From positions 62,001 to 126,000 of the forward strand of contig CAMBFI010000006.1 in the NCBI GenBank assembly GCA_945865935.1: a DNA stretch of 64,000 bases. The letters are read 5' to 3'. Within the stretch, counting starts at the first letter, position 1, and every line of letters begins with the position of its first letter. The stretch comes from Bordetella parapertussis (GTDB lineage Bacteria > Pseudomonadota > Gammaproteobacteria > Burkholderiales > Burkholderiaceae_B). Below the pieces are notes generated by a model. The model was not told the DNA's origin. It searched no databases and saw nothing but the letters and a program-made list of their open reading frames with translations. Position numbers and translations under genes: made by a program. Of the stretch, positions 8,936 to 18,045 are shown one piece after another.

Positions 8936-11053
8936 ATGGCCGGAATGACACCTAATGAAGGTGGCGTGTTTTCGTCGAATACGACGAATGCTGCGTTCAA
9001 ACAATCTTTAAACAAGGTATACACCTGGTATACCGGCGGCTTTATTGCTTTCGTGATCGTCTTAGCGATTGCTGAACAGATGGGCTTAACCCGCGCATGG
9101 ATCGGTTACATCTTCTTAGGTGCGACTGTCCTGCTTTACGCTGGAATTGGCGTGATGAGTCGCACAAGCGATGCTGCGGAATATTATGTCGCAGGGCGTC
9201 GTGTGCCTGCGCTCTATAACGGCATGGCCACTGGCGCTGACTGGATGTCGGCCGCTTCGTTTATTGGTATGGCCGGTACGCTGTACCTTACGGGCTATTC
9301 TGGCCTCGCGTTTATCATGGGTTGGACAGGCGGCTACTGTTTGGTTGCGCTGTTCCTTGCTCCATATCTTCGCAAGTTCGGTCAGTTCACCATCCCTGAC
9401 TTTCTGGGCGCACGCTATGACGGCAACTTACCCCGCCTGCTGGGTATCATTGCTGCCATTCTTTGCTCCTTCACGTACGTGGTCGCGCAGATCTACGGCG
9501 TCGGACTGATCACAACGCGCCTGTCAGGCGTGCCGTTTGAGCTTGGCATCTTCCTGGGCCTCGGTGGTATCTTGGTTTGCTCATTTTTAGGCGGCATGCG
9601 TGCCGTGACATGGACCCAAGTCGCGCAATACATCATTCTGATCATTGCCTACATGATTCCTGTGGTTTGGCTGTCAGTTAAGCAAACTGGCGTGCCGATC
9701 CCACAAGCAATCTATGGCTACCAGCTTGAGAAAGTCACGGCAAAAGAAGCACTGTTGATCAAAGATCCCAAAGAGCTTGAAGTCCGAGCGATCTTTAAAC
9801 AACGCGCCGATGAAGCCGATGCAAAGCTCAAGAATGTGCCGGCTGCCATGGCTGCTGACAAAGCTGCTGCGGAAAAAACTTTGGCTGACCTGAAGGCAGC
9901 AAATGGTTCTAAGGCTGCGATTGACGCTGCAACACGCGCCGTCTCTGCCCTACCCGCAACAGAAGCTGCTGCACGTGCTAAGTACACTGCAGATCGCAAT
10001 GCCAACAACGCCCGAACAGCTCCGCTCGCGGGTATGCCCCGGCATGCGACGCAGTTCGCAGGAGACCCCAATGGAGATGCAAAAGCACAAGCTGCCTTTG
10101 ACACCTCACGTCGCAACTTCCTAGCGTTGATTTTTTGTTTGATGGTCGGTACCGCTGCCTTACCGCATATTCTGATGCGTTATTACACGACACCGTCAGT
10201 CAAACAAGCGCGTGAGTCGGTGACTTGGTCGCTGTTCTTCATCTTCTTGCTGTACTTCACGGCGCCAGCACTGGCAGTTCTTGTCAAGTACGAAGTGTTC
10301 CACGTTCTCGTGGGCACGCCATTTGACAAACTACCCGCCTGGATTGCGCAGTGGAGTACCGTAGATCCTGGTTTGCTGTCTGTAGTTGATATCAACAAAG
10401 ACGGCATCTTGCAGCTTGCTGAGATGCGGATTGGTGGCGACATCATCGTGTTGGCAACACCTGAGATCGGTGGTCTGCCGTACGTGATTTCAGGCATGGT
10501 TGCGGCTGGCGGTTTGGCTGCAGCACTGTCAACTGCAGATGGTCTGCTTCTGACCATTGCCAACGCACTCTCACATGACCTGTACTACAAAATGATCAAT
10601 CCTAACGCGCCCACCGCGCGTCGTGTCATGATCTCCAAGGTCTTGCTGCTGGTGGTTGCACTGGCTGCGGCATACGTTGCTTCGCAAAAACCTGCTGACA
10701 TCTTGTTCTTGGTCTCGGCGGCGTTCTCTTTTGCAGCCGCTGCGTTCTTCCCCGCCTTGACACTAGGTATTTTCTGGAAGCGGGCGAACCAGTGGGGCGC
10801 GGTTGCCGGAATGATCGGTGGCCTGGGCATCACCTTCTATTACATGGTGACGACTCAACCTTGGCTGCGTGGCGTGTTCGGTGTGACTTCGCCAATCGAG
10901 CTCTGGTATGGCATCTTGCCGATTTCTGCAGGCGTGTTCGGTGTGCCACTTGGCTTTGCGCTGATTATTGGTGTGAGCTTGCTCACACCCGCTCCGCGCA
11001 AGGACATCCAAGACCTTGTGGACCACGTGCGTTACCCAACACTGCGCGCCTAA
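8936..11053 (+). CDS. Sodium:solute symporter, SSS family (VC_2705-type), with EF-hand-like loop
   Basis: This 705-residue multi-span transporter is of the acetate-permease-related type that pairs with DUF4212; substrates of such pairs are usually small carboxylates. I start at ATG 8936, which has GAGGAGG just upstream; an earlier in-frame ATG lies inside the small-subunit gene. Core SSS motifs are visible (AEYYVAGRRVPALYNGMATGAD, GGLAAALSTADGLLLTIAN). Two insertions stand out: an Ala/Lys-rich hydrophilic stretch of about 100 residues (about 260-370), and a segment near 485 reading DINKDGILQLAE, a complete match to the 12-residue EF-hand calcium loop. Confidence 0.92.
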   Translation: MAGMTPNEGGVFSSNTTNAAFKQSLNKVYTWYTGGFIAFVIVLAIAEQMGLTRAWIGYIFLGATVLLYAGIGVMSRTSDAAEYYVAGRRVPALYNGMATGADWMSAASFIGMAGTLYLTGYSGLAFIMGWTGGYCLVALFLAPYLRKFGQFTIPDFLGARYDGNLPRLLGIIAAILCSFTYVVAQIYGVGLITTRLSGVPFELGIFLGLGGILVCSFLGGMRAVTWTQVAQYIILIIAYMIPVVWLSVKQTGVPIPQAIYGYQLEKVTAKEALLIKDPKELEVRAIFKQRADEADAKLKNVPAAMAADKAAAEKTLADLKAANGSKAAIDAATRAVSALPATEAAARAKYTADRNANNARTAPLAGMPRHATQFAGDPNGDAKAQAAFDTSRRNFLALIFCLMVGTAALPHILMRYYTTPSVKQARESVTWSLFFIFLLYFTAPALAVLVKYEVFHVLVGTPFDKLPAWIAQWSTVDPGLLSVVDINKDGILQLAEMRIGGDIIVLATPEIGGLPYVISGMVAAGGLAAALSTADGLLLTIANALSHDLYYKMINPNAPTARRVMISKVLLLVVALAAAYVASQKPADILFLVSAAFSFAAAAFFPALTLGIFWKRANQWGAVAGMIGGLGITFYYMVTTQPWLRGVFGVTSPIELWYGILPISAGVFGVPLGFALIIGVSLLTPAPRKDIQDLVDHVRYPTLRA

Positions 11054-11110
11054 TACGCAGACAAATATTTCCCCCGCCGTGTGAGACTGCTGCGCTCAAA
11101 CGGCTTTACT

Positions 11111-11133
11111 GCCCCTTCGGGGGCATTTTTTTT
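11111..11133 (+). terminator. Intrinsic terminator after the symporter gene
   Basis: GCCCC (11111-11115), loop TTCG, GGGGC (11120-11124), then one A and a run of eight T residues. It lies about 57 bases after the symporter stop and before the oppositely oriented SnoaL-like gene, so it closes the rightward operon. Confidence 0.9.
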
Positions 11134-11174
11134 GTCTATAAAAAAGGGGAAGGCTTGGATTGCTATTGCAGTGC

Positions 11175-11624
11175 TTACTGAGTCCCGGGGAGAGACAACT
11201 TGCGACGCAGCACTCTCAGCACACTGCCTAAGAGTGGGATCTGTTCATATACTTGCGCGGCGGCATCCCAGTAATCTTGATGCAACACAATCAACCCATC
11301 GGTGTCGAGTTCGAATTGTGTACAGCCCTCAATGATCTGACCACGGCCTCGGCAAGTAAAAGAAAATGTCCATGTCATAAAGCCGATCGGGCCTGTTGAA
11401 GCCATCCGTGTCACAACAAACCTTGGCTGATCGAGCGTCTTAAACATGTGTTCGAATACTTGTCTGACTAACGCAACCCCTTGCAGATCATTAAATGGAT
11501 CGACAAATCTGGTACGACTTGCATACAAGGATTCGATTTCGTTGAGTGACTCAGACGTTAACTGCTCGAACCATCGAGCAATCAATTGAAACCGCTCAGT
11601 TTGATCAGGCATAGAATCAGACAT
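11175..11624 (-). CDS. SnoaL-like / nuclear transport factor 2 fold protein
   Basis: This 149-residue protein is the last gene of the leftward lipid operon. I chose ATG 11624 (MSDSMPDQ), which overlaps the SDR stop as ATGA. The pattern FQLIARWFEQLTSESLNEIESLYASRTRFVDPFND, then a beta-rich half with FMTWTFSFTCRG and LIVLHQDYWDAAAQVYEQIPLLG, is the SnoaL/NTF2 cone-shaped fold. Relatives include small isomerases, hydrolases and ligand-binding proteins, so catalysis cannot be inferred. Similar SnoaL genes accompany CFA-synthase/DUF1365 clusters in other proteobacteria (from memory). Confidence 0.82.
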   Translation of the reverse strand: MSDSMPDQTERFQLIARWFEQLTSESLNEIESLYASRTRFVDPFNDLQGVALVRQVFEHMFKTLDQPRFVVTRMASTGPIGFMTWTFSFTCRGRGQIIEGCTQFELDTDGLIVLHQDYWDAAAQVYEQIPLLGSVLRVLRRKLSLPGTQ

Positions 11625-12412
11625 CACAACCCCGTCATTTTGTGTAGTAAAGGAAACCGCAAACGATAAGGGAGTCGACTCACTAAACGCAAGGCGCACG
11701 CAAAGCCCTTCGGAAAGTTTATCTCAAACTGTCCACGCTCAAGTCCAGACACAATATGTGCTGCCGCACGCTGCGCAGAGATCAAACTTGGCATGCGGAA
11801 ATCATTTGCAGCCGTCATGGGCGTTTCAACGAAGCCCGGATTAATCAAGTAAACGTTCAAGCCCTTGGGGGCGAGCTCAAAATAGAGCGTCTCCACCAAA
11901 TTATTTAAGGCGGCCTTCGTCGCACCATAAATCAACGCCCGTGGTAACCCGGTGTATGCGGAAATGCTAGCAATGCATGCAATACCACCGGACTGGCGCG
12001 CTAAAAAGTAAGGCACTAGACAAGCTAGCGCTCGGTACACACTTACGACGTTTAGTTCGAAACTTTTTTCAACCTGCTCAATGTTGAGCTCCCAGCTATT
12101 GGTGGGATCGTAACGCGCGGCACCTAAGATCACGAGATCGATATGACCCATCGCGGCCACGGTAGCATCCAGCACAGACGGCCAAATTTTTGGATCTATA
12201 CAATCGAATGCAACAACCGATGCCTTGGGATACTGCACAGCAAACTCGCGAAGTTCTGCCTCACGCCTAGCGGATAGCGTGACGTAGGCACCCGCATCTA
12301 AAAGCGCTTTCGCAAGTGCCAAACCAATCCCACTCGATGCACCGACGATCCACACTCTTTTTTCGCGCCAATCATGAATAGGTTGATTCAACGGCGACCA
12401 TAAATTTCTCAT
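11624..12412 (-). CDS. Short-chain dehydrogenase/reductase
   Basis: This 262-residue NAD(P)-dependent oxidoreductase has the Rossmann motif VGASSGIGLALAKAL at about 23-37, a catalytic Ser region ASISAYTGLP, and the active-site YGATKAALNNL (Tyr-x3-Lys). The C-terminus is basic and hydrophobic (FACALRLVSRLPYRLRFPLLHKMTGL), which suggests a membrane-associated or lipid substrate. It sits 11 bases after the DUF3833 lipoprotein gene and overlaps the SnoaL-like gene by an ATGA, placing it in the same operon. The substrate is unknown; by context it is a modified fatty acyl chain. Confidence 0.9.
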   Translation of the reverse strand: MRNLWSPLNQPIHDWREKRVWIVGASSGIGLALAKALLDAGAYVTLSARREAELREFAVQYPKASVVAFDCIDPKIWPSVLDATVAAMGHIDLVILGAARYDPTNSWELNIEQVEKSFELNVVSVYRALACLVPYFLARQSGGIACIASISAYTGLPRALIYGATKAALNNLVETLYFELAPKGLNVYLINPGFVETPMTAANDFRMPSLISAQRAAAHIVSGLERGQFEINFPKGFACALRLVSRLPYRLRFPLLHKMTGL

Positions 12413-12423
12413 TGTTAACCGCC

Positions 12424-12957
12424 TCAGGTCCGCTTCTTGAAAAACAGCGTCACCTCACCGAGGTCGACGCCAAACTTTGACATCACCGATCGATTCATCA
12501 TGGACTGCTCATCGAGTAGCCACATCCAGTCGTCGAAATTAACTAAATATTCTTTCCCGTCAACGGGCAAACGTAGAACATATTTCCAATGCAAGGCATT
12601 ACCCGCCACTTTACCGATCGCGACTCCCACCACATCATCAGCCGTTCCTTGCCAGGTGCCGTCGGGCTGACGCTTGAGCGTCCAGACTCTACGCTGGGTC
12701 TCGCCGTCAGAGTAGGTGAAACGCTCATCGAGTACGCCCTCAGATGGACTCTTCCACGTACCCTCGATCACCACATGAAAACGGCGAGCAACCGTGCCGC
12801 CACGTTTCTGAAAGATTCCCCAAGCGTCAAGCGTGCCATTAAAATATGTTGATAACTCCAACTCTGGTTTTTCAGACGCATAGTGATTAACTTCTACACT
12901 GCCACACGCGGTCAAGAGGGCCGCACTCATTGAAGCGATGAGAACTTTAAGTTTCAT
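12424..12957 (-). CDS. DUF3833 lipoprotein
   Basis: This 177-residue protein begins with a lipoprotein signal, MKLKVLIASMSAALLTACGS, whose lipobox LTAC places the lipidated cysteine at residue 18. The mature part is beta-rich (ELSTYFNGTLDAWGIFQKRGGTVARRF, DGTWQGTADDVVGVA, GNALHWKYVLRLPVDGKEY) and fits DUF3833. It overlaps the MFS gene by four bases. It would sit at the periplasmic face of a membrane, the side opposite the soluble enzymes of the operon. Its function is unknown. Confidence 0.88.
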   Translation of the reverse strand: MKLKVLIASMSAALLTACGSVEVNHYASEKPELELSTYFNGTLDAWGIFQKRGGTVARRFHVVIEGTWKSPSEGVLDERFTYSDGETQRRVWTLKRQPDGTWQGTADDVVGVAIGKVAGNALHWKYVLRLPVDGKEYLVNFDDWMWLLDEQSMMNRSVMSKFGVDLGEVTLFFKKRT

Positions 12958-14231
12958 GACGATTGTTCCTTGCTCGAGAGTTCGTCACCGACAGACGCCG
13001 GTGGCGGGAAGCGAAGCAGCACTAGCGCTGCAATGGCTTTTAAAAAAATGGGAAGGCCAACATACAAGACAATCAGAGGTGTCGCTGTCGCTGGGGTACC
13101 AGGCTGGTAATCAAACCAGCTCAGCAAGGGCAATGTCACACCCGCCGCGATAGCCAAGGCGAGCTTGCCAAGTAACACCCAAACGCCTATGTATAGACCC
13201 GTGTTATGCCGCTGGTCGCTAGGAATCGCGTCTGCCAACATCGCACCTGGTAAAGCTATATCGGCACCCAGCGCAGCGCCGGCCATCAAACACACAAAAC
13301 TATACAGCCAGACATCGCCTTCACCCACCGCACTCGCACCGAATAACGCAAGCGCGGCGAGCACACTGCCACTCAACCACGCCAAACGCTTCCCGTAACG
13401 ATCGGCCAGCGCCACCCAAAGCGGCAGTGCAAGAAGACCGGCGATAAAATAAGTGCCCAAAAATAAACCCGCATCTTTCGGTCGCTGCACAACGTCACTA
13501 ATAAAAAACAGCACCAATGTGGCAGGCACTGCAACAGCGACGGCGTTCAATAGATAAAAACCATACACCTGCCTAACAGGCCGATGCGCAAGCGCAGCTC
13601 GCCATCCCGCTGTGAGGGCTGTCAGTTTCTCTTTAGGTCGTGGTGACCATAATAGGGTCGTCGCTAAGCCGATGAACAACGACGCTGCAAACAGGTAGGC
13701 AAACAACCGATAGCCTGGCCCTGCCCCGTATTCCTCGACCAATACGACAGGGACCACGGAAGCTAAAATCACACCGAGCAATCCAAGCCCTTCGCGCCAG
13801 GCGACAACACGCGAGCGAATCAGCGGTTCATCACTTAGCCGCGTACCCCACGTGACATAGCAAATACTCAAGAGACTATGGGCCGCATAAAGTAGAACTA
13901 GGCAGCAGGTCAGCCACACCATCAAGCCGAGATGTGACCAGTCGGGGGGTGAGAACAGCATGACAAAGCTTACAGCTAGCAGGATGCTCCCAAATACCGA
14001 CAGTACAGACCAACCAAACCGCGACGCTTGGAACGCATCAACGACCCGCCCTAAAAATGGATCCTGCGCGGTATCCAACAACCGAGTGCAGAATAATATC
14101 GCTCCCAAGGCGGCTAAATTCAAGCCGAGGTTTTCACCGTAGTACTTGGGCGAAATCATATAAATTGGCATCAAGGCCATCGCGAGCGGTAACCCGAGAG
14201 CCCCATACGCGGCTAGACGATAAGGGCTCAC
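12954..14231 (-). CDS. MFS transporter in the lipid-modification operon
   Basis: This 425-residue protein is almost entirely hydrophobic, with about 12 predicted helices. The beginning YRLAAYGALGLPLAMALMPIYMISPKYYGENLGL and the loop TRLLDTAQDPFLGRVVDAF, with Asp/Arg-rich cytosolic turns, resemble the glycoside-pentoside-hexuronide (MFS_2) subgroup. It overlaps both neighbours by four bases (chalcone-isomerase-like upstream, DUF3833 downstream). Similar transporters occur in CFA-containing clusters in other proteobacteria. Given that context a lipid or lipid-precursor substrate is more likely than a sugar, but this is inference. Confidence 0.88.
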   Translation of the reverse strand: MSPYRLAAYGALGLPLAMALMPIYMISPKYYGENLGLNLAALGAILFCTRLLDTAQDPFLGRVVDAFQASRFGWSVLSVFGSILLAVSFVMLFSPPDWSHLGLMVWLTCCLVLLYAAHSLLSICYVTWGTRLSDEPLIRSRVVAWREGLGLLGVILASVVPVVLVEEYGAGPGYRLFAYLFAASLFIGLATTLLWSPRPKEKLTALTAGWRAALAHRPVRQVYGFYLLNAVAVAVPATLVLFFISDVVQRPKDAGLFLGTYFIAGLLALPLWVALADRYGKRLAWLSGSVLAALALFGASAVGEGDVWLYSFVCLMAGAALGADIALPGAMLADAIPSDQRHNTGLYIGVWVLLGKLALAIAAGVTLPLLSWFDYQPGTPATATPLIVLYVGLPIFLKAIAALVLLRFPPPASVGDELSSKEQSS

Positions 14232-14746
14232 GGCTTAACACCTAACAACGCCTGCCTCAGTGATGGCTCGCTTGTGCGGGGATCCAACCAAATTGCAAAG
14301 AATGCACGCGCTAGATTGTCATCAATGCGCCCCGTTAATTTACCTTGATGGTAAAAGGTCGCTCCCTCTGCGGGCTGATACACCCCTGTGAGCGTGTCGC
14401 CCGGGGCGACATCGGGCAATACACGGGCCAACTGATCTCGCCATTGTGGATGCGCACCAATCGGCACACCGAGCTTTGCCATTTCGTCCAGCGATGCCTG
14501 AACAATCCGAGCACCGTCAATCGACCGCTGATAGGTCAGGGACAACGCAAACGGCAGATGCGGCACGTAACGTCCGCTAGGCGCCCAAAGGCGTGCCTCA
14601 TACACGCGAAAACCAAAGCGAGAGAACTGGCCGCGACCGACCTCCCCGACCTCAGGAATTCCTGCAGGAGGCTCGGCTGCACTCGCACTTGGCCACAACA
14701 AGAACGAGCAAGCAAAAGATAGTGCTAAGCGTGTGATAAGACCCAT
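14228..14746 (-). CDS. Exported chalcone-isomerase-fold protein
   Basis: This 172-residue protein has a clear Sec signal (MGLITRLALSFACSFLLWPSASA, cleavage near 23-24). The mature part matches bacterial chalcone-isomerase-like proteins: FGFRVYEARLWAPSG, LSLTYQRSIDG, SLDEMAKLG, WRDQLARVLPDVAPGDTLTGVY, GATFYHQGKL and AFFAIWLDPRT...LRQALLG. It shares this entire order with the cytosolic 18042-18590 protein, so they are paralogues at different cellular sites. True chalcone isomerase activity is unlikely in such proteins; the related fungal/bacterial fold binds fatty acids. It overlaps the CFA-like gene by 22 bases and the MFS gene by 4. Confidence 0.85.
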   Translation of the reverse strand: MGLITRLALSFACSFLLWPSASAAEPPAGIPEVGEVGRGQFSRFGFRVYEARLWAPSGRYVPHLPFALSLTYQRSIDGARIVQASLDEMAKLGVPIGAHPQWRDQLARVLPDVAPGDTLTGVYQPAEGATFYHQGKLTGRIDDNLARAFFAIWLDPRTSEPSLRQALLGVKP

Positions 14747-15954
14747 TGTTTTACGTCCGTACGTCCATAACGAAAGCCTACTTCGCAGTAAGCGAGATAC
14801 ATTTTCCAGATGCGTATGAACGCAGTGTCAAATCCTTGCTCAGAGATCGCAGCGGTGTTGCGATCAAACGCGATCCCCCACCGCCTCAGCGTCTCGGCGT
14901 AGTCCAATCCAAAGGAAAACGATGCGCGCACTGCTAAAGCGGCAGCCGAGCTCTCTTTTGCGAAACGACTGGCAGAGGGCAACATTCCACCAGGAAAAAT
15001 GTACTGTTGGATAAAGTCTGTTCCATGCCGGTAGGCATCAAACTTAGCTTCAGAAATATCGATTGCTTGAATCACCGCCCTACCATTTGGCTTCAAACAT
15101 CGGGCAAGGACTTTGAAATAGCTTGGCCAGTGCAGCAAGCCGACTGCTTCGAACATTTCAATCGAGACAATGTGATCGAACTGTTCAGGGATGTCACGAT
15201 AGTCTTGCAGCCTAAGCTCCACCATCGAACTCAGCCCCGCTTGCGCCATCCGCGCCAGACCGTACTCGAGTTGAGCGTCTGAGATAGTGACGCCGACAAC
15301 TTTCAGGCCCCGGCGTGCGGCACGCTCGGCGAAACCACCCCAGCCACAACCGATTTCCAGAATGGTCTGGCCAGGCTGCGCATCGAGTTGATCCAGAATG
15401 TGGTCGTACTTTTGGTTCTGCGCAACTTCGAGGTCAAGCGACAGATCACCGGCAAAGTATGCCGAGGAATAAGACATACTCGGATCGAGCCACAGCTGAT
15501 AGAAACTGTTCCCCACATCATAGTGACTCAAAATGTTACGACGACTGCCAGACCGACTGTTGTCCTTAAACACCCAATGGGACAGGCGTTTCAATAGCAA
15601 CGCCCACCACTGTCCGTCAACAGCCTGTGCCACTTGTTGATTCAACAATGCGATAGAAAACAGTGCGACTAAATCGTCGCACCCGATCCACCCGCGACGC
15701 AAGCTCTCGGCAAAGCCCACATCCCCTTGTCGCAAAATAAGTGTCGCCGCTCGCCAATCGTGCACATCTAACTGCGCTTCATGCACGTCTCTTTGCGTAT
15801 CTTCTGTACGCTGACCAAAACTGCGCACGAGTCCATCAGGCTGCACCAAGCGCAAACATCCGACCGAGATTCGCTCAAGCATTCGAATCAAAATTCGACC
15901 AGCTAAGGGCACCGCGCGACGCGATACTCCAACGGGATGATCATTCAGCCTCAT
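14725..15954 (-). CDS. Cyclopropane-fatty-acyl-phospholipid synthase family methyltransferase
   Basis: This 409-residue SAM-dependent enzyme acts on unsaturated acyl chains of membrane phospholipids. Landmarks are GWIGCDDLVALF, RNILSHYDVGNSFYQLWLD, the tyrosine motif MSYSSAYF, the SAM-binding ILEIGCGWGGFAERAA near 195-210, VSIEMFEAVG, and the C-terminal MYLAYCEVGFRYGRTD. The family contains true cyclopropane synthases and others, such as UfaM, that methylate acyl chains en route to furan fatty acids. The presence of DUF1365, an amine-oxidase-like flavoprotein and DUF3833 suggests the second kind of system, but that is inference. It overlaps DUF1365 by four bases. Confidence 0.93.
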   Translation of the reverse strand: MRLNDHPVGVSRRAVPLAGRILIRMLERISVGCLRLVQPDGLVRSFGQRTEDTQRDVHEAQLDVHDWRAATLILRQGDVGFAESLRRGWIGCDDLVALFSIALLNQQVAQAVDGQWWALLLKRLSHWVFKDNSRSGSRRNILSHYDVGNSFYQLWLDPSMSYSSAYFAGDLSLDLEVAQNQKYDHILDQLDAQPGQTILEIGCGWGGFAERAARRGLKVVGVTISDAQLEYGLARMAQAGLSSMVELRLQDYRDIPEQFDHIVSIEMFEAVGLLHWPSYFKVLARCLKPNGRAVIQAIDISEAKFDAYRHGTDFIQQYIFPGGMLPSASRFAKESSAAALAVRASFSFGLDYAETLRRWGIAFDRNTAAISEQGFDTAFIRIWKMYLAYCEVGFRYGRTDVKQWVLSHA

Positions 15955-16757
15955 CCTCGGCCTCCTGCATCATTTGTCGTGGTTTCGCGTTCAGGTAAAG
16001 GTGGAACGGAATGATAGCGAGCGCCTTGCCGCCAAAGTTTAAACGCTTGTAGGTGAATACGCATGATGACTCCCACTGTCATCATCGGCATACCCAGCAG
16101 AAAGCGAAACAATGCACGAGTGGAAAACTGACCGTGTCTCGTCACAATCGCCGTTCGCAGTAATGGTTCTTCCGTGTCTAACGGATCGTGATAGTCAATC
16201 GCTAGCCGATGCAACCCCGCCATACTCGTCGTCCTAAATCGATAACCGCCGCGCACGGCACAAAACGGTGACACATGAAACTCCTTCGCACAACTGAGTT
16301 CGGTGGTATCAGTAATTTCAGCCATCCCAGGCGCGACCAGAACGTACTGATGGCGTTGACCAAAGGTATTGTTCACTTCAGCCACCAACACACGGAGTGA
16401 GCCGGCTTCATCATGGACAAACCAGAAGCTCACTGGGTTAAAAACATAACCAAAAACACGCGGAAAACACTGTAGCCAGACAGCGCCTGTCCGAATATCT
16501 ATTTGACTGTTTGTCAGTAGCTCACTGAGCCAATGCTGTAAATTACCCCCATCGCGCGCGCCATGGTCTGCAGAGAAAAAACTGACAGGTCGACGTTTCT
16601 CAACGCCAAAGAGCCAGCTATTAAAGCTAGCCAGCTCGGGCAAGCGATCAATGCGTAATCTCAAGCAGAAGACCCGATACACAAAACGATGCACGAAAGG
16701 TCTTAAGCGAGCGTGCATCACTCGGCCAGCGCATAATTCAATTCCAGCATTAGTCAT
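15951..16757 (-). CDS. DUF1365 family protein
   Basis: This 268-residue protein has the DUF1365 pattern: AGRVMHARLRPFVHRFVYRVFCLRL at the N-terminus, RPVSFFSADHGARDGG in the middle, then VFGYVFNPVSFWFVHDEAG and FHVSPFCAVRGGYRFR. It always travels with amine-oxidase-like flavoproteins and CFA-type enzymes (COG3496 next to COG2907 and COG2230), as here. No catalytic mechanism is established to my knowledge. It overlaps the flavoprotein gene by 8 bases and the CFA-like gene by 4, so the three are translationally coupled. Confidence 0.92.
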   Translation of the reverse strand: MTNAGIELCAGRVMHARLRPFVHRFVYRVFCLRLRIDRLPELASFNSWLFGVEKRRPVSFFSADHGARDGGNLQHWLSELLTNSQIDIRTGAVWLQCFPRVFGYVFNPVSFWFVHDEAGSLRVLVAEVNNTFGQRHQYVLVAPGMAEITDTTELSCAKEFHVSPFCAVRGGYRFRTTSMAGLHRLAIDYHDPLDTEEPLLRTAIVTRHGQFSTRALFRFLLGMPMMTVGVIMRIHLQAFKLWRQGARYHSVPPLPERETTTNDAGGRG

Positions 16758-18045
16758 AAACCGCCCCCCAGGGTATCTCTACCCCAAAGTCACGCACGAC
16801 TCGCAGTGCTGACTTCAAACCGTCTTCGTGGAAACCATAGCCGGCCCAAGCACCACAAAACCAAACACGATCTAAGCCTTGGATAGAGGGAAGTCTCGTT
16901 TGTGCTTGAGCAGCCGCAGCATCGAGAATCGGATGCTCGTAGGTCAGTTCCTTCACCACCAAGTCAGGTAACGGTTCGATATGTGGATTGAGTGTCACGA
17001 TGACGGGCTGAGTAAAAGGCAAGGCCTGCAACTGATTCAGCAGATAACTGACTGCGACGGGTTGCTCTTGGCTCGCACCACCGAGAGAAAGATAGTTCCA
17101 AGCTGACCATACTTTCTTTCGCCGGGGTAACAGCCGAATATCTGTATGCAATACCGCCCTATTCTCTTGATAACGGAAGGCTTGGAGTACCTCTCTTTCT
17201 TTTGGAGCTGCATCGAGCAGGGCCAAGCTTGTCGGTGCATGACAGGCCAGGACCACCGCATCAAAATTCTCTACACCGCTCGCGTTATGGACCGCCACAG
17301 AATCCGGGAGCCGCTGAATGCGGTGCACCGGGGCATTGAGTCGCACGTCAGACAACTGCTCGACCAATTTCTGAACATAGCACCGCGAACCACCCACAAC
17401 TGTCTTCCATTGAGGGCGCTCTTGAATCTGCAGCAAGCGATGATTCAAGCAAAACGTTAGAAAGTGAGCTGCCGGGAATCCTAGGATGTCTTTGACCGGC
17501 GCAGACCAGATGGCGGCAGCCATCGGTAACAAATACCAATCGCGCATCGTTTGACCAAAGCGCTCTCGATCCAAGAGCTGCGCAAGCGAAATCGGATTTG
17601 AGTGTGTCTCGGTCAGGTAGCGTTGTGCGTTCTTATTGAAACGCAAAATATCCCGCAACATTGCGAGAAACGCAGGCCGAATGAGGTTGCGGCGCTGAGC
17701 AAATACTGTCGATAAATCGGTACCTGCCCATTCAATATCCGGCTCTGCAATCGACACGCCAAAAGACATATCGCTCGCATGCACGTCGACCTTCAAGTAC
17801 CTGAAGAGCTCGATGAGGTTGGGATAGGTTAAGTCGTTATGCACGAGAAACCCTGTATCCACCGGATGTGTCATGCCGTTTAACGTGACATCCACCGTAT
17901 TGGAATGACCGCCAAAATAACTCCCCGCCTCGATCAGGCTCACCTGATAGCTATCCTTGAGCAACCAGGCCGCAGCAAGTCCGGAGATACCAGAACCCAC
18001 CACGGCAATTCGGGCGCCACGCGGGGGAACGCTAGGCTGGCTCAC
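16750..18045 (-). CDS. FAD-dependent amine-oxidase-like oxidoreductase (COG2907)
   Basis: This 431-residue flavoprotein has an N-terminal FAD-binding IAVVGSGISGLAAAWLL (GxGxxG at 17-22), then YFGGHSNTVDVTLNGMTHPVDTGFLVHND, which is characteristic of COG2907 proteins. The C-terminus carries DRVWFCGAWAGYGFHEDGLKSALRV, the second FAD contact. Despite the family name no amine substrate is implied; these proteins cluster with DUF1365 and CFA-type methyltransferases and probably oxidise or desaturate acyl chains. It overlaps the upstream chalcone-isomerase-like gene by 4 bases. Confidence 0.92.
   Translation of the reverse strand: MSQPSVPPRGARIAVVGSGISGLAAAWLLKDSYQVSLIEAGSYFGGHSNTVDVTLNGMTHPVDTGFLVHNDLTYPNLIELFRYLKVDVHASDMSFGVSIAEPDIEWAGTDLSTVFAQRRNLIRPAFLAMLRDILRFNKNAQRYLTETHSNPISLAQLLDRERFGQTMRDWYLLPMAAAIWSAPVKDILGFPAAHFLTFCLNHRLLQIQERPQWKTVVGGSRCYVQKLVEQLSDVRLNAPVHRIQRLPDSVAVHNASGVENFDAVVLACHAPTSLALLDAAPKEREVLQAFRYQENRAVLHTDIRLLPRRKKVWSAWNYLSLGGASQEQPVAVSYLLNQLQALPFTQPVIVTLNPHIEPLPDLVVKELTYEHPILDAAAAQAQTRLPSIQGLDRVWFCGAWAGYGFHEDGLKSALRVVRDFGVEIPWGAVYD

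Noticed and set aside
9718-10116. Long antisense frame (132 codons) opposite the symporter's Ala-rich insertion
   Set aside because: Ala-rich coding sequence tends to leave the opposite strand open; no ribosome-binding site or family pattern, and the symporter frame is certain.
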